Of a stretch of 64,000 nt of DNA, positions 24,615-33,272 are shown piece after piece. A program made the translations under genes and the position numbers. The stretch comes from an uncultured Oscillospiraceae bacterium (lineage in GTDB: Bacteria > Bacillota > Clostridia > Oscillospirales > Oscillospiraceae). The stretch lies in contig CAKTLG010000002.1 in NCBI GenBank assembly GCA_934572465.1, forward strand, positions 1 to 64,000, read 5' to 3'. The notes beneath the pieces were generated by a model. The model had not been told where the DNA came from. It saw only the letters and a program-made list of their open reading frames with translations, and did no database searches. The stretch's first letter is position 1. Every line of letters starts with the position of its first letter.

Positions 24615-25504
24615 TGAGCCTTCCTTCTGATATACCCCGTCAGTGCCCATCCCGCCGGTGTGCACAGTACCGTAAGCAACTTGCGCGGAGATCTTCTGAT
24701 ATAGCTCCGGTCTCCGGCGATCTGACTGCTGGAGCAGTAGTGGATGCAATCCATCACCAATCGCTTGAACGATTCCGGATACTGCATCTTTACTATGCGC
24801 CAGAAAGCAAAGCCTTTTGGGTTCTTCAAATATTGCCGAAGCATATTGTTGCTGGAGCCGTCCGGCTGGTATTCTACATTGCAGAGCACCTCGTTCAGCA
24901 CCGCCAGCTTATAATCCTGGTCAATCAACAGGTATTTGTACGCAAGGCTGACATATTTCTCCCCCTCAAATGCGGGGTACTCCGGATAAGCATTGATAAT
25001 ATCTGTACGATAGACCAGTTTCTTATCGCCGGCACCGCCAGCGGCATAGTAGCCGGAGATCGTCGTCTCCGTCATCCCGTCGGGGAAGTCCCTGCCGATG
25101 ATCTTGCCTTGAAAATCGGCATCGACCCCCACAAGGCCCGCATAACTGGCTTCTTTGACCGCAGCCCATTTCTTCAGGATTTTTTCCACCGCGCCGTCCG
25201 CCAGCATATCATCAGAATCAATGCAGGTGTTCAATTCCGTATGTATATTGGCGTAGGCCACATTGTGTGCCGTGTGCATCCCGCCGTTTTCCTTGTAAAT
25301 GTATCGTATCTCGAATCCGTTGTCGCGCCGCTGCCAGCTGCGCACCAGCTCAGCGGTATTATCCGTGGAGCCGTCATCCACGATCAGCCAGACAAAGTCC
25401 TTGCAGTTTTGACGGCAAAGGCTCTCATAGGTGCGCGGCAGCGTATGGGCCCGATTGTAGGCGGGGGTAAAGATCGTGAGAATAGGTTCAACAATTCTGT
25501 TCAT
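24611..25504 (-). CDS. GT2 family glycosyltransferase
   Basis: A 297-residue GT-A glycosyltransferase. The nucleotide-sugar site has TIFTPAYNRAHTL and LIVDDGSTDNT, and the DxD-like metal site is IDSDDM at about residues 91-96. It has no long membrane segment, so it works at the inner face of the membrane. It is packed between GT4 genes, with a 17-base overlap upstream and ATGA downstream. Donor and linkage are not predictable. Confidence 0.93.
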   Translation of the reverse strand: MNRIVEPILTIFTPAYNRAHTLPRTYESLCRQNCKDFVWLIVDDGSTDNTAELVRSWQRRDNGFEIRYIYKENGGMHTAHNVAYANIHTELNTCIDSDDMLADGAVEKILKKWAAVKEASYAGLVGVDADFQGKIIGRDFPDGMTETTISGYYAAGGAGDKKLVYRTDIINAYPEYPAFEGEKYVSLAYKYLLIDQDYKLAVLNEVLCNVEYQPDGSSNNMLRQYLKNPKGFAFWRIVKMQYPESFKRLVMDCIHYCSSSQIAGDRSYIRRSPRKLLTVLCTPAGWALTGYIRRKAQ

Positions 25505-26621
25505 AAGCGTTGATGTAAAACTCCTGTAGTTTTACAGCCTCGGTAGTGATATCGAAGCCATGTGCGGCAATTTCATTCCGGCGGTCGGTACGAGGAAAAT
25601 CTCGTTTCTCAAGGATCTTCTCCGCCCAAACCTCCGGATCTGCCGATAAGGTCTGGACATCCACCAAGCCTTTCGTAATAATGCATTCCGGCGGGACTTT
25701 GTCGGAGATCAGACACGGAAGGCCGGCCGCCTGCGCTTCCACCATTGTCACAGGCAGCCCTTCATACAGCGACGGGAACACAAATACATCCATCGCCTGC
25801 ATGAGATCGGCGACATCGCTGCGGACGCCGAGGAAACGGACGTGCTCCGCAATGCCTAATGCTTGCACCTTTGCCTGTATTTTCGGCATATCCCCTCCGC
25901 CGCCGACCAGCAAAAGGACGGCATCTGGTTCCTTTTTCAGCAGTGCGGCAAAGATGTCGATGAGAAATGGATGATTTTTTTGTGGGTTGAAACGGCCCAC
26001 ATGTCCGACTGTCAATTCATTTGTGAGACCAAGCCGCCGACGCATCTCGACACGCTTCATCGGATCACAGGTATAGGCCGCGGCATCGATCGCGTTGTTC
26101 AGCATAATAAACCGACCTTCATTTTCCCTTCCGTAGAGCCATCTGCCTGACTCGATACCGCACATAAACAAATGTGTCAAATGCGGTATCATGCGCTTCT
26201 TAAAATACGTCCGCATGATCATCTTCGCATCGAAGCCGTGAGGTGCATTATGTGCGTGACAGATCCTCACAGGTACGCCGTTCCGTTCAGCCTCACAAAA
26301 CGCAAAATACCCCAGCTCTGACATATGGGAATGCACGATCCTATACTCTGGATGCTCTTGAAAAAAGACACGGAGTTCGCGCTTATAGCGTACAAAGTTC
26401 TGGGGATAGATGGGGCACATTCGGTATATCCTGCCGCCCAGCGCTTCGATCTCGTCATCATAGGCTCCCCGACGTTCTCGATGAACGAGGAAATCGAACT
26501 GCACCTTTGTCCGATCAATATGTCGATAATAGTTCATCACCATGGTCTCTGCACCGCCGCGATCCATGATGGTGAACATATTCAGCACCCTGATCGGCTG
26601 CTGCACTGAATTTTCACTCAT
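25488..26621 (-). CDS. GT4 family glycosyltransferase
   Basis: A 377-residue GT-B enzyme. The N-terminal motif VLNMFTIMDRGGAETMVMNYYRH and the C-terminal PSLYEGLPVTMVEAQAAGLPC are characteristic of GT4 enzymes in exopolysaccharide loci (EpsF-like). The ATG at 26621 overlaps the upstream GT2 stop as ATGA. The upstream frame extension is inside that gene. It overlaps the next gene by 17 bases. Specificity is unknown. Confidence 0.93.
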   Translation of the reverse strand: MSENSVQQPIRVLNMFTIMDRGGAETMVMNYYRHIDRTKVQFDFLVHRERRGAYDDEIEALGGRIYRMCPIYPQNFVRYKRELRVFFQEHPEYRIVHSHMSELGYFAFCEAERNGVPVRICHAHNAPHGFDAKMIMRTYFKKRMIPHLTHLFMCGIESGRWLYGRENEGRFIMLNNAIDAAAYTCDPMKRVEMRRRLGLTNELTVGHVGRFNPQKNHPFLIDIFAALLKKEPDAVLLLVGGGGDMPKIQAKVQALGIAEHVRFLGVRSDVADLMQAMDVFVFPSLYEGLPVTMVEAQAAGLPCLISDKVPPECIITKGLVDVQTLSADPEVWAEKILEKRDFPRTDRRNEIAAHGFDITTEAVKLQEFYINAYEQNC

Positions 26622-27658
26622 CCTTTTATCCTTTCCATGCACTTCAAGAGCAGGAATACTCCTGCTGCAAAATTCAGCTTGCAGCAGGCAAAAAACGCCC
26701 ACCAATGTAAGGGGAAATATCTCATCGGCAAGTTCTTGATCGCCACACGATATTCCTCATCCGACAGAATGCTATGTATCTCCCGCAAAGCCTCGCGGTT
26801 CGGAAGCGCCAATGCATTCAGCCCCAAACCAATAACGCTCAGGCTGATGCGATTATTGAGTGCTTCTTCAAGATATGGAGTACTTTTGCTCTCCTTAATG
26901 TAAGCTCGCATATCGGAAAACAGATTTTTCCATTGGGATGCCAGCCGGTCTCTATACTTTGAGGTCATGCCTGTGTTTTTGCGATAGTGACTAAAATATT
27001 CGGGAATATAAACGGCATTCTTTATTTTTGAAAAGTAATGAAGATTAAATAGCCCATCTTCATATGTCCCTATGCGCCGCAGATCAACAAAACGAATACC
27101 GTTTTGCGCAATAATATCTCTCCGGTAGAGCTTTCCCCATACAGTTGAAAGGGCATCGGCATTCTCAGGATGTGCAAGCTCCTCTCCCAAAGGTCCTATC
27201 ATACGGCGCTGAAGTCCCTTGCATTCCGCTTCATCAAAGCGCCTATGTTCTGAAAAAACGACCTTGGGAGCACTATGATCCGGAAACTCACGGATATACG
27301 GCCACATGATCATGTCAGCAAGCAGCTTTTCAGCCTGTAAGACTACCTTTTCACAAGTTACGACATCGATCCAGTCATCGCTGTCTACAAAGGTCACATA
27401 CTTACCGGATGCGCGGGAAAGCGCTAGATTTCGTGCAAATGCTACTCCTGAGTTCTTGATGTGCAAAGCGGAAATTCTGGGATCATTCTTCTCATATTGC
27501 TCCAATATTTCGCTGCTTGCATCAGTCGAGCCGTCATCTACACAAATGATCTCAATATTCCGGTAGGTTTGTCTGACCAAGCTGTCCATGCATTGCCGAA
27601 GATACGGCGCAGTATTGTAGACAGGTACGATAATACTGACTTTCGGCGTTTGCTCCAT
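26618..27658 (-). CDS. GT2 family glycosyltransferase
   Basis: A 346-residue GT-A enzyme. It shows SIIVPVYNTAPYLRQCMDSL, ICVDDGSTDAS and the metal site VDSDDW at about residues 91-96. The C-terminal part (about residues 240-346) contains a hydrophobic segment near residues 312-338, so membrane association is likely. It is more AT-rich than the EpsG gene upstream, and the gap to that gene is six bases. Specificity is unknown. Confidence 0.93.
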   Translation of the reverse strand: MEQTPKVSIIVPVYNTAPYLRQCMDSLVRQTYRNIEIICVDDGSTDASSEILEQYEKNDPRISALHIKNSGVAFARNLALSRASGKYVTFVDSDDWIDVVTCEKVVLQAEKLLADMIMWPYIREFPDHSAPKVVFSEHRRFDEAECKGLQRRMIGPLGEELAHPENADALSTVWGKLYRRDIIAQNGIRFVDLRRIGTYEDGLFNLHYFSKIKNAVYIPEYFSHYRKNTGMTSKYRDRLASQWKNLFSDMRAYIKESKSTPYLEEALNNRISLSVIGLGLNALALPNREALREIHSILSDEEYRVAIKNLPMRYFPLHWWAFFACCKLNFAAGVFLLLKCMERIKG

Positions 27659-27664
27659 ATCCTG

Positions 27665-28774
27665 TTATCCTCCCGCCAAGCTGAAATATTCCGACAAGCT
27701 CAGCCTTGCAAATCCATGGTCAAACGGCTGATTGATTGCATTTGCATAGTAGAAATACGCAAGGTATCCCAGCACCGCGAGCAGCGTTATCAGCCCTCCA
27801 TCTTTTCTGCCGAGTTTTCTCAGCATCCACGGAAGCGACAGTGTCTGGAAGATCAAAAAATAATTGGCAAGCCGGCCAAAATAGTTTGCCGTACCAAACA
27901 GTCCGATGAACATGATCGCTCCATTAAGCATCGCGAGGTTCACCATGAGGTTCTCTTCCCCTGTGCTGTCCGCAAACAGTCTTTCCCTGTACAGAAACGA
28001 CAAAACAAGCGGGACATTGCTGACAAGGACACGAAAGACATTGACGCCCTCGCCCGTAAAAGACGATACGGTATATTCCTCGCCGAGCAGCGTTGTGACG
28101 CTGACCAGCGAGCCGAGCAGCGGACGAAGCAAAAAGCCCGCCGCAAGGAAAGCTACCAGCATCCAATAGGTCTTTTTCCTCCACGGACGAAACTGCGCAA
28201 ACGGCACCAGAAAATACATGAACGCATACGGATGGATCAGGATGGCTGCGACCATGCCGACGGCAAAGGGCGCCCATTTCCTTTTCAATGCAAATGTCAC
28301 CGCGATGAGCGCGACCCCGACCGCCGCAGCCTGCTTGATCCCCGCAAATACAAAGGTATAGCAGCCCGTTGTAAACAGCAGAAAAATCGTCAAGGGATAA
28401 TCGACCGAATAGCGGTGCAGGAACGCAAGATAACAGCCCACCGTCAAAAACGCCCAGAACATCAGAAAATTCTGCGTGGATACGCCGTGCAGCTTCAATC
28501 GATAATTGATCCAGTTGAACAGCGGATTTGAGCCGATGCTTTTGTCAGAATATTCCCACCAGCTCCCTGTGATCAGCTCGTAAGCGCGGCGGTATGCGCC
28601 GGTATCATTATAGCGCGTACGCAGGCCCGCGAAGCCGGCCAGCAGAATGATGAGCAGTATCGTGCAAATGACGAGCCGGTGTCTCCGTTTAGGGTCTACC
28701 GGCCCAAACGCAACGTGATCCGCACACCACGCCAGAGCTACCGCGGATAACATCAGCAATACCAAATCAATCAT
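27665..28774 (-). CDS. EpsG-type exopolysaccharide polymerase
   Basis: A 369-residue polytopic membrane protein with about ten hydrophobic segments. The RTRYNDTGAYRRAYE region after the second segment and the GIKQAAAVGVALIAVTFAL segment match the EpsG family, which joins repeat units outside the membrane (a Wzy role). It overlaps the preceding GT4 gene by eight bases. It is the only polymerase candidate in the locus, so the pathway is Wzx/Wzy-type. Confidence 0.9.
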   Translation of the reverse strand: MIDLVLLMLSAVALAWCADHVAFGPVDPKRRHRLVICTILLIILLAGFAGLRTRYNDTGAYRRAYELITGSWWEYSDKSIGSNPLFNWINYRLKLHGVSTQNFLMFWAFLTVGCYLAFLHRYSVDYPLTIFLLFTTGCYTFVFAGIKQAAAVGVALIAVTFALKRKWAPFAVGMVAAILIHPYAFMYFLVPFAQFRPWRKKTYWMLVAFLAAGFLLRPLLGSLVSVTTLLGEEYTVSSFTGEGVNVFRVLVSNVPLVLSFLYRERLFADSTGEENLMVNLAMLNGAIMFIGLFGTANYFGRLANYFLIFQTLSLPWMLRKLGRKDGGLITLLAVLGYLAYFYYANAINQPFDHGFARLSLSEYFSLAGG

Positions 28775-29891
28775 GCATGATCCCCAAATGCTTCATCGTT
28801 TCCTCTACCACCATCGCTTTATCAAAGCACCGTTCCATCCGCTCCCTGCCGCGGCGACCCATTTCAGCCCTCCGCGCCTCCGGCAGCCCCATAAAGCGTT
28901 CCATCGCGCCGTACAGCGCGTCGGCATCCCTAACGGGGCAGAGCCAGCCGCTGACGCCGTCCTCGACCGCCTCGCGGCAGCCCGGGATATTGCTGGTGAT
29001 AAGCGGCTGCCCAGAGGCGGCAGCCTCCAGCAGCACGTTGGACATACCCTCGTGGTACGACGGCAGCACGATACAGCTCGCCATTGCGTAGAACGGCTTC
29101 ATATCCGGCTGATGACCGTGGTATTTGACGACACAAGCTTTCTCTAACTCGTCCATAATGGGCTTATAAGCTTCTTCAAAAGAACCGACGATGTGGAACT
29201 CCACGTCGTCGCCAAATTTCTGCTTCATTCGCTTTGCAGCGGCGAACAGCTCGTCCACACCCTTTTCGTGCATAACGCGACCCACAAAGAGAAACCGTAC
29301 CGGCCGCTCCTGCGGGTAAGCTTGATATGGATAATCCGCCAAATTGACTCCTGCACCGCTGAGCACCGCGTCGCGCCCCTTCGGCACAACACCGGCCGCC
29401 ACAAGCGCATTACGGTTTTCCGCGTTCTCGAAGAACACGACCGTTGCAGCCTTCAGCGCCGAGCGGTAAAGCATCAACACAAATTTTCTGAGCCAGCCGC
29501 CGTTTTCAATGGCACTGCCAAGGCCGGTAATGTTCACGGCATAGGGGATGCGCGCCATCCGGCAGGCCAAACCGCCGTAGATGTTGGGCTTGACGGTGTA
29601 AGTCAGGACCAGATCCGGCTCGACTTCTCGCAGCATGGCGCGATATTGGCGGAACAGCTTGCCGTCGCGCAGAGGATTCATCCCACGGCGATCGATGGGT
29701 GTATGAATGAAACGGCAGCCAAGCTGCACCAATTCCGAGATGAAATCACCATACGGCAGTGAGATATATACTTCATTCTCTTCGTCCAAGAGTGCCGCAA
29801 GCAGGTCTTTCCGAAAGCGGTATAGTCCAACATCGTTGTTCGCAAGTACTAGAATTCGCTTATTTGATTTTCCTTGCAGGGACTCCGACAT
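28767..29891 (-). CDS. GT4 family glycosyltransferase (PglA-like)
   Basis: A 374-residue GT-B glycosyltransferase. The N-terminal KRILVLANNDVGLYRFRKDLL and VLTYTVKPNIYGGLAC blocks are shared with PglA-type enzymes that add the second sugar onto an undecaprenyl-diphospho-bacillosamine or similar lipid. The C-terminal LPSYHEGMSNVLLEAAASG is the GT4 donor site. The start at 29891 overlaps the acetyltransferase by 32 bases. Its place directly after the PglC/PglD-like genes supports the second-sugar role, by inference. Confidence 0.9.
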   Translation of the reverse strand: MSESLQGKSNKRILVLANNDVGLYRFRKDLLAALLDEENEVYISLPYGDFISELVQLGCRFIHTPIDRRGMNPLRDGKLFRQYRAMLREVEPDLVLTYTVKPNIYGGLACRMARIPYAVNITGLGSAIENGGWLRKFVLMLYRSALKAATVVFFENAENRNALVAAGVVPKGRDAVLSGAGVNLADYPYQAYPQERPVRFLFVGRVMHEKGVDELFAAAKRMKQKFGDDVEFHIVGSFEEAYKPIMDELEKACVVKYHGHQPDMKPFYAMASCIVLPSYHEGMSNVLLEAAASGQPLITSNIPGCREAVEDGVSGWLCPVRDADALYGAMERFMGLPEARRAEMGRRGRERMERCFDKAMVVEETMKHLGIMHD

Positions 29892-30474
29892 AGGTTCCTC
29901 TCTCCTTGATATCGTGAATGACAACAGCGCCAGCACCGATCACACAATGGTCGCAGATAAAGACGTTGTTGCTCACGACAGCACCGATGCCGATCCAAGC
30001 ATGACCGCCAACCGACACGTTTCCTCCCAGCCTTGCACCGACAGAGATATGAGTAAAGTCTCCGATTCGATCATCATGCTCTACAACCGCCATTGTATTG
30101 ATAATGCAGTGCTTCCCGATTTGAGCCGACGGGTTTATGACAGCATTTGCCATTACAGCGCTGCCCTCCCCGATCTGTGTCTCTGATTCAGAAACAACAG
30201 CTGACGGGTGTACCGCTGTATACCACCGCGATCCGTCGATAAGGTTTACGATTCGTTCCCGAACGTCAGAATCTCCAATGCCAACGATAAATGCTGCATC
30301 CGGATAGTTCTTGAATTCAGAAATCTTCCCCAACACCGGAAAACCTCCCACTTTGGAAGGAAGCGTTTCGCTGTCATCCAAAAAGCCGAGCAATGTGTCC
30401 CCCTGTCTGCAAACTGCATCTGCAACGACCTTTCCATGACCGCTGGCTCCAATCACAATAACTGGCCTATTCAT
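29860..30474 (-). CDS. PglD/NeuD-like sugar O/N-acetyltransferase
   Basis: A 204-residue acetyl-CoA-dependent enzyme. A Rossmann-like N-terminal part (VIVIGASGHGKVVADAV) precedes a left-handed beta-helix of hexapeptide repeats (from about residue 90) with the catalytic His in VVEHDD. The closest functional analogue is PglD, which acetylates UDP-4-amino sugars to give UDP-di-N-acetylbacillosamine. It sits between the PglC- and PglA-like genes. The ATG at 30474 overlaps the preceding gene by eight bases. Confidence 0.9.
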   Translation of the reverse strand: MNRPVIVIGASGHGKVVADAVCRQGDTLLGFLDDSETLPSKVGGFPVLGKISEFKNYPDAAFIVGIGDSDVRERIVNLIDGSRWYTAVHPSAVVSESETQIGEGSAVMANAVINPSAQIGKHCIINTMAVVEHDDRIGDFTHISVGARLGGNVSVGGHAWIGIGAVVSNNVFICDHCVIGAGAVVIHDIKERGTYVGVPARKIK

Positions 30475-31105
30475 GTACCGCGGCCTCCGTTCCCGTAAAT
30501 GCTTCCATCGTTGCGCTGCCCTCCGCGCTGATCCCCTCACGGGCAAGGACACACCGTATCGTCATCAAAACGATTTTTACATCCAGCGCAAAGCTGATGC
30601 GGTCGACGTATTCCACGTCGTACGCAAACCGCTCCTCCCACGATACAAGGTTGCGCCCATGCACCTGTGCCCAGCCGGTCAGGCCTGGGCGCACATCGTG
30701 CCTGTGCCGTTCCTCCTCTGTGTAATATGGCAGATATTCCACCAGCAGCGGACGCGGGCCGACGATGCTCATCTTGCCCCGAAAAATATCCCAAAGCTCC
30801 GGAAGCTCGTCAATGCTCAGCGCGCGCAGCTTTCTGCCAAAGCTTGTCAGACGCATCTCATCCGGCAGCAGTTCGCCGTTTTCATCCCGCGCATCGCTCA
30901 TGCTGCGGAATTTATGGAGCCGGAAGATCTCCTCGTTTCTCCCCGGCCGCTCCTGACAGAAGATCACGGGGCTGCCCAGCTTGACGCGCACAAGGATCGC
31001 CGTCACCAGCAGCAGCGGTGACAGCACGAGCATCGCAAGCCCTGAAAGCACAATGTCCAGCAGCCGCTTGACATATTTTTCATAAAAACCTGCCTTGTGC
31101 CGCAT
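30467..31105 (-). CDS. PglC-like initiating sugar-phosphate transferase
   Basis: A 212-residue monotopic phosphoglycosyl transferase. One N-terminal re-entrant hydrophobic helix (about residues 16-38) is followed by the conserved KFRSM, LSIDELPELWDI and GKMSIVGPRPLL blocks with the catalytic Asp-Glu pair. It would load the first sugar-1-phosphate on undecaprenyl phosphate. Small size without extra N-terminal segments matches PglC rather than WbaP. It overlaps pglE by one base. Confidence 0.93.
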   Translation of the reverse strand: MRHKAGFYEKYVKRLLDIVLSGLAMLVLSPLLLVTAILVRVKLGSPVIFCQERPGRNEEIFRLHKFRSMSDARDENGELLPDEMRLTSFGRKLRALSIDELPELWDIFRGKMSIVGPRPLLVEYLPYYTEEERHRHDVRPGLTGWAQVHGRNLVSWEERFAYDVEYVDRISFALDVKIVLMTIRCVLAREGISAEGSATMEAFTGTEAAVHE

Positions 31106-32226
31106 CAGAACAGCTCCCGAATGACCGCGCTCACACGGTCAACATCGTCCATGCTCATCTTCGTGTCGCTGGGCAGACAAACTCCACGGGCAAACAGGTC
31201 GCTGCAGACCGGCGCATCGCTGACGCTGACAAACGGCCCGTCTGCAAAAACAGGCTGCATGTTCATCGGCTTCCAGAGATAACGGCCCTCGATATTTTCT
31301 TTCTCCAGCCGCGCCAGCACGTCCGCGGGCGTCACGCCGCAGCCGCTGTCGAGCAGCAAAACGGACAGCCAGCGGTTCGGCTCGGCACACGCAAGCTTCG
31401 GCTGCATGGTCAGCGGCAGACCTTTCAGGTTTTCAGAGTAGCGCGCGAAAATCGCCTGCTTCTGACGCACGCGCAGCGGCAGCACCTTCATCTGTCCGCG
31501 GCCGATGCCGGCGGAAATGTTGCTCATACGATAGTTGTAGCCGATCTCCTCGTGCTGATACCACGGTGCGCGCTCGCGCGCCTGCGTTGCAAGCTTCAGC
31601 GCATGGTTCGCCGTCTCCTCGCTCCCGCACAGCAGCATCCCGCCGCCGGAGGTCGTGATGATCTTGTTGCCGTTAAAGGACAGGGCGCCAAACGCGCCGA
31701 ATGTGCCGCACTTTTGACCGTTATAGGCGGACCCCAGCGCCTCGGCGGCGTCCTCGATCAGCAGCGTGCCGTACTCGCGGCAAAGCGCGCCGAGATCGTC
31801 CAGCTTTGCGGGGGTTCCGTACAGATGCACCGCAACGACGGCCTTCGGCGTGCCATACAGCTCGAATGCCCTTCTCAGCGCGGCAGGGTCTATATTCCAC
31901 GTCTCGCGCTCGGAATCGATGAATATCGGCTTCGCCCCCAGATACGCGATCGGGTTGGCCGATGCGGAAAACGTCAGGCTCTGGCAAAAGACCGTATCGC
32001 CGGCGCTCACTCCTGCAAGGATCATCGCAAGGTGCAGCGCCGCCGTACCGGCGGACAGGGCGACGGGATATCCGCCCCCCAGATAAGTGCCCATGGCTTT
32101 CTCCAGCTCGTTGACGTTTTCGCCCAGCGGCGCGATCCAGTTTTTCTGGAAGGCATCCTGTATGTATTGAAGCTCATAGCCCTCGTCCGACATATGCGGA
32201 CTGGCGAGCAAAAGTCTCTTATCCAT
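31105..32226 (-). CDS. PglE-like DegT/DnrJ/EryC1 aminotransferase
   Basis: A 373-residue PLP-dependent aminotransferase. The cofactor Lys lies in NGNKIITTSGGG at about residue 187, and the VCFCQSLTFSASA-like and LIEDAAEALGSAY stretches are family marks. It probably converts the 4-keto sugar made by the PglF-like dehydratase to the 4-amino sugar. The start at 32226 has an AGGAGA ribosome site next to the galE stop. Upstream frame extension lies in galE and is not used. Confidence 0.92.
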   Translation of the reverse strand: MDKRLLLASPHMSDEGYELQYIQDAFQKNWIAPLGENVNELEKAMGTYLGGGYPVALSAGTAALHLAMILAGVSAGDTVFCQSLTFSASANPIAYLGAKPIFIDSERETWNIDPAALRRAFELYGTPKAVVAVHLYGTPAKLDDLGALCREYGTLLIEDAAEALGSAYNGQKCGTFGAFGALSFNGNKIITTSGGGMLLCGSEETANHALKLATQARERAPWYQHEEIGYNYRMSNISAGIGRGQMKVLPLRVRQKQAIFARYSENLKGLPLTMQPKLACAEPNRWLSVLLLDSGCGVTPADVLARLEKENIEGRYLWKPMNMQPVFADGPFVSVSDAPVCSDLFARGVCLPSDTKMSMDDVDRVSAVIRELF

Positions 32227-32227
32227 T

Positions 32228-33259
32228 CTACGTCTCCTGTTTTTTCCCCGTGCGCTCATCCGCCGCCGTCTGCCATCGCCAGGCGTCACGGCACATATCC
32301 GTAAGTCCGCGCTCCGCGCGCCAGCCAAGCACACGCTCCGCCTTCTCCGTATCCGCGCAGCACACGGCGAGGTCGCCCGCTCTGCGCGGTGCAATGACGC
32401 AGGGGATCTTCACCCCATTTGCTTTTTCGAACGCATGCACGACCTCCAGCACGCTGTAGCCTCTGCCTGTGCCGAGGTTGACCGTCTCCACGCCGCGGTG
32501 CGTCTCCGCAAAGCGGAGCGCCGCAGCATGGCCTTTCGCCAAATCGACCACATGGATATAATCCCGCACGCCGGTGCCGTCCGGCGTCGGATAATCGCCG
32601 CCGAATATGGAAAGCCGCTCCCGCTTCCCCGCCGCCACCTGCGTGATGTACGGCATCAGGTTGTTGGGGATGCCGTTCGGCTTTTCGCCGATCAGTCCGC
32701 TCTCATGCGCGCCGATGGGATTGAAGTACCGCAGCAGCACCACAGAAAGCTCCAGATCGGCAGCCGCCGCATCCCGCAGCATCTGCTCGATCATGTACTT
32801 TGTCCAGCCATAGGGATTGGTGCAGCCGCCTGTCGGCGCGTCCTCCCGATACGGCGCGGGCGTGTCCGCGCCATACACCGTCGCAGACGAGCTGAACACG
32901 AACCGGCGGACGCCGTGGCGTGCCATCGCCTCCAAAAGCGTCAGCGTCGTATCAAGATTGTTGCGGTAGTACATGACCGGCTTTTGCACCGACTCGCCCA
33001 CCGCCTTGCTGCCCGCGCAGTGGATCACCGCGTCGATGGCATTCTCTGTGAAGATCGTCTCCACGGCGCTGCGGTCGGCCACATCCGCGCGGTAAAACCT
33101 TGGCGTTCTTCCCGCGATCTCACCGATGCGTGCCGCTACGCTCTCCTCGCTGTTGGAAAGATCGTCCGCGAGGATCACGTCATAGCCGGCGGCAAGCAGC
33201 TCCACGGCAATATGGGAGCCGATGAAGCCGGTGCCCCCCGTAAGCAATACCGTTCCCAT
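32228..33259 (-). CDS. galE: UDP-glucose 4-epimerase
   Basis: A 343-residue short-chain dehydrogenase-type epimerase. It has TGGTGFIGSH at the N-terminus (NAD site), SSSATVYG, the catalytic NPYGWTK (YxxxK) and LRYFNPIGAHESG, which marks GalE. It would supply UDP-Gal or UDP-GalNAc for the glycan. The ATG at 33259 has GGGAGGTAAGG upstream and lies 13 bases after the PglF-like gene. It is placed between the bacillosamine-type genes. Confidence 0.95.
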   Translation of the reverse strand: MGTVLLTGGTGFIGSHIAVELLAAGYDVILADDLSNSEESVAARIGEIAGRTPRFYRADVADRSAVETIFTENAIDAVIHCAGSKAVGESVQKPVMYYRNNLDTTLTLLEAMARHGVRRFVFSSSATVYGADTPAPYREDAPTGGCTNPYGWTKYMIEQMLRDAAAADLELSVVLLRYFNPIGAHESGLIGEKPNGIPNNLMPYITQVAAGKRERLSIFGGDYPTPDGTGVRDYIHVVDLAKGHAAALRFAETHRGVETVNLGTGRGYSVLEVVHAFEKANGVKIPCVIAPRRAGDLAVCCADTEKAERVLGWRAERGLTDMCRDAWRWQTAADERTGKKQET

Positions 33260-33272
33260 CCTTACCTCCCCC